Source: Paracoccaceae bacterium
GTDB lineage: Bacteria; Pseudomonadota; Alphaproteobacteria; Rhodobacterales; Rhodobacteraceae
Assembly: GCA_022448245.1 (NCBI GenBank)
Contig: JAKVCO010000003.1
Span: 1-41,622, forward strand
Reading direction: 5' to 3'
Length of the DNA: 41,622 nucleotides
Both the position numbers and the translations under genes were made by a program. Shown in pieces: positions 40,396 to 41,622 of this stretch. Each line of letters begins with the position of its first letter. Position 1 is the first letter of the stretch. The notes under the pieces are model-generated. The model was not told where the DNA came from. It saw only the letters and a program-made list of their open reading frames with translations, and searched no databases.

Positions 40396-40541
40396 CGGCC
40401 CTTGCTCCTTCGCACTTTACTACACACGGCGTCCCCCTGTGTCACAATCGAGGGGAATGGTCCAAGTCTTTTCCCATCCCTGAACCGGCGGGGTTTTGCC
40501 ATTTTCACCTCAGCCCTGGCAACGGGGTGTGTGTAAGTGTG

Positions 40542-40760
40542 CCGGCAGACCCCATGCCGGAATGGTTGAACCCGCTGTGTTGCGAACCGGGTGGGGTTCG
40601 GGGGCGCCAGAGCTTCTGGCTCATGCACAGCGGGTTTGCTGGTTGTCTGCTGCTTCTTTCATCCCCCGGGCGCACGCGCCCATGGAGGCAAAAGGCAACC
40701 AGCCAACCCGGACTTGCTCTGCAAACCTCGTGCGGGCCGGGGACTCGTGCAGGCCGGGGA
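40542..40760. other. Structured non-coding region upstream of tdk
   Basis: The 509-bp gap 40396-40904 has no credible gene but dense pairing. CCGGCA/TGCCGG at 40542-40560. An 11-bp outer stem (AACCCGCTGTG 40569-40579 / CACAGCGGGTT 40626-40636) encloses two hairpins, CGAACC/GGTTCG (40583-40600) and GCCAGA/TCTGGC (40606-40620), a three-way-junction shape. GCTGGTTG/CAACCAGC (40638-40703) encloses GGGCGC/GCGCCC. A 17-base tandem repeat with one difference follows (40727-40743, 40744-40760). No known RNA family was recognised; tRNA is excluded because no T-arm or acceptor fits. Confidence 0.5.
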
Positions 40761-40819
40761 AGTGTGTCGTGACGTTCTGTAACGTGGTCAAGGCACCGGC
40801 GGTATGGGGCCAACCACGA

Positions 40820-40861
40820 CGCCCTGCCAGGTCGTATTGAGAACTGGCGATCGGCAGGGCG
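40820..40861 (+). promoter_or_regulatory. Leader hairpin before tdk
   Basis: A 9-bp stem CGCCCTGCC / GGCAGGGCG encloses a possible alternative CCAG/CTGG pair. It ends 43 bases before the tdk ATG. It could be a terminator for upstream transcripts, although no T-run follows, or a leader structure. Confidence 0.4.
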
Positions 40862-40904
40862 AGGTACCCTTGCATCGGCGACGGCGAGTTGGCACACGAG
40901 GCAA

Positions 40905-41486
40905 ATGGCCAAGCTCTACTTCCATTATTCCACAATGAACGCTGGGAAATCGACGCTGCTTTTGCAGGCGTCCCACAACTATGTGGAACGCGGCATGGCG
41001 ACCTACCTGCTGACCGCCAGCTTCGATGACCGCTCGGGCAAAGGGAAGATTGGCAGCCGCATTGGCATCGGCACCGAAGCGGACACCTACCTGCCTGACG
41101 AAGACCTATTCGCGAAGGTCGTAGCACGGCTCGATCAAGGGCCCTGTCACTGCATTTTCGTGGACGAGGCCCAGTGGCTTTCGCGCGATCAGGTCTGGCA
41201 ATTGGCACGTGCTGTAGACGATCTGGGCGTGCCCATCATGTGCTACGGATTGCGGGTCGACTTCCGCGGTGAGCTCTTCCCCGGGTCAGCTGCTCTGTTG
41301 GCGTTGGCCGATGAAATGCGGGAGGTGCGTACGATTTGTCATTGTGGCAAGAAAGCCACCATGGTCGCGCGCATGGGCGCGGATGGCAAAGCGCTCATCG
41401 AAGGTCCGCAGGTTCAAGTGGGCGGTAACGAGACCTACGTGAGCCTCTGCCGCAAACATTTCCGCGAAGCGATCGGCGACGCTTAG
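40905..41486 (+). CDS. tdk: Thymidine kinase
   Basis: Phosphorylates thymidine (and deoxyuridine) for salvage. Type II kinase: Walker A MNAGKST (11-17), the Asp in VDEAQWL, YGLRVDFRGELF in the substrate lasso region, and zinc ligands in TICHCGKKA and SLCRKH. 193 aa, normal. The ATG 40905 has GAGG four bases upstream, a tight spacing. Its stop overlaps the convergent gene by four bases. Confidence 0.96.
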   Translation: MAKLYFHYSTMNAGKSTLLLQASHNYVERGMATYLLTASFDDRSGKGKIGSRIGIGTEADTYLPDEDLFAKVVARLDQGPCHCIFVDEAQWLSRDQVWQLARAVDDLGVPIMCYGLRVDFRGELFPGSAALLALADEMREVRTICHCGKKATMVARMGADGKALIEGPQVQVGGNETYVSLCRKHFREAIGDA

Positions 41487-41622
41487 TAGAGGCGCCCGCC
41501 GAGCGGTACATCGAGATCGGGGGCGAGAAGTACGACCTCGCCTTCCTCGTCAGGCACGCCAAGCACCAAAATCTCGGACATGAACTTGCCAATCTGGCGC
41601 GGGGGGAAGTTCACCACCGCCA
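41483..41622 (-). CDS. csaA: CsaA-like tRNA-binding protein, C-terminal part
   Basis: Only the last 46 codons are inside the window (start beyond 41622). The residues AVVNFPPRQIGKFMSEILVLG and the end PDLDVPLGGRLY are characteristic of the small CsaA/tRNA-binding (EMAP II-like) protein family, with the NFPPRQIG motif. These are secretion chaperones or tRNA-binding proteins. The call rests on a short but distinctive segment. Confidence 0.85.
   Translation of the reverse strand, partial: AVVNFPPRQIGKFMSEILVLGVPDEEGEVVLLAPDLDVPLGGRLY

Noticed and set aside
40424..40442. Near-palindrome ACACGG-N7-CTGTGT upstream of the HTH-like gene
   Set aside because: One mismatch and short arms; too weak to call an operator without comparison.
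40556..40636. Possible tRNA, because the segment resembles translated tRNA-type sequence
   Set aside because: No T-arm consensus, no acceptor stem pairing and no anticodon arm of proper size could be fitted.
40527..41208. Open frames across the tdk upstream gap, including one starting MCVSVPADPMPEW
   Set aside because: They run through strong inverted repeats, lack ribosome sites and have compositions typical of translated structured RNA or repeats.

Overview
The window is high-GC chromosomal DNA from a Rhodobacteraceae-type alphaproteobacterium (roseobacter group). The evidence is the GcrA cell-cycle regulator, a VPLPA-type C-terminal sorting signal, a DUF1467 gene next to methylmalonyl-CoA epimerase, an isolated bchJ-like gene of aerobic phototrophs, and short GC-rich 'CCTCCGGCGG...GAAGTAC...GCACGAAGAA' repeats in several gene gaps. 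The species cannot be named from the sequence. No rRNA, tRNA, CRISPR array, insertion sequence or prophage was seen. The content is mostly housekeeping plus conserved lineage genes.

Layout. 1-1496: lepA (minus, 3' end outside the window). 1602-3436: an accessory-looking stretch with one unrecognised, lower-GC gene and a 330-bp non-coding block rich in strong inverted repeats. 3437-5024: a lipoprotein, a sirtuin deacylase and a small unknown protein. 5026-5925 (minus): a two-gene copper locus, a small Cys/His exported protein followed by a PCu(A)C-type chaperone. 6028-8868 (minus): rpmB, a VOC protein, a TraB-like protein, the MeaB GTPase and a small unknown protein. 9054-11447: hrpB helicase. 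11729-16080 (minus): gnd, argF, argD and an ACT-domain protein. 16272-19524: DMT exporter, exported protein, ABC-2 permease, gcrA and dgkA. 19632-24230: DCC-family protein, hemolysin III-like protein, M48 lipoprotein protease, HDAC-like deacetylase, nitroreductase and EI24 membrane protein. 24288-27597: VPLPA-sorted protein, DUF1467, mce, a response regulator, a GNAT and a small membrane protein. 27594-30181 (minus): the DUF1800/DUF1501 pair. 30353-32913 (minus): aspS and a bchJ-like V4R gene. 33148-39111: carB, a GT61 glycosyltransferase and a KAS III enzyme. 39201-40395 (minus): an HTH-like protein and arsH. 40396-40904: a structured non-coding stretch. 40905-41622: tdk and the end of a CsaA-like tRNA-binding protein.

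Themes. Arginine/carbamoyl-phosphate metabolism (argD, argF, carB) and methylmalonyl-CoA metabolism (meaB, mce) are each represented but split between loci. The strongest regulatory signal is in the copper locus. The last codons and stop of the upstream ORF (ending R-D-P-P-L-P-V) form one arm of a stem-loop whose other arm holds the Shine-Dalgarno of the chaperone gene. This is the arrangement expected of a copper-sensing regulatory uORF of the CutF/DUF2946 kind. Two unexplained structured non-coding blocks (3027-3356 and 40542-40861) are the best candidates for undescribed RNAs or repeat elements.
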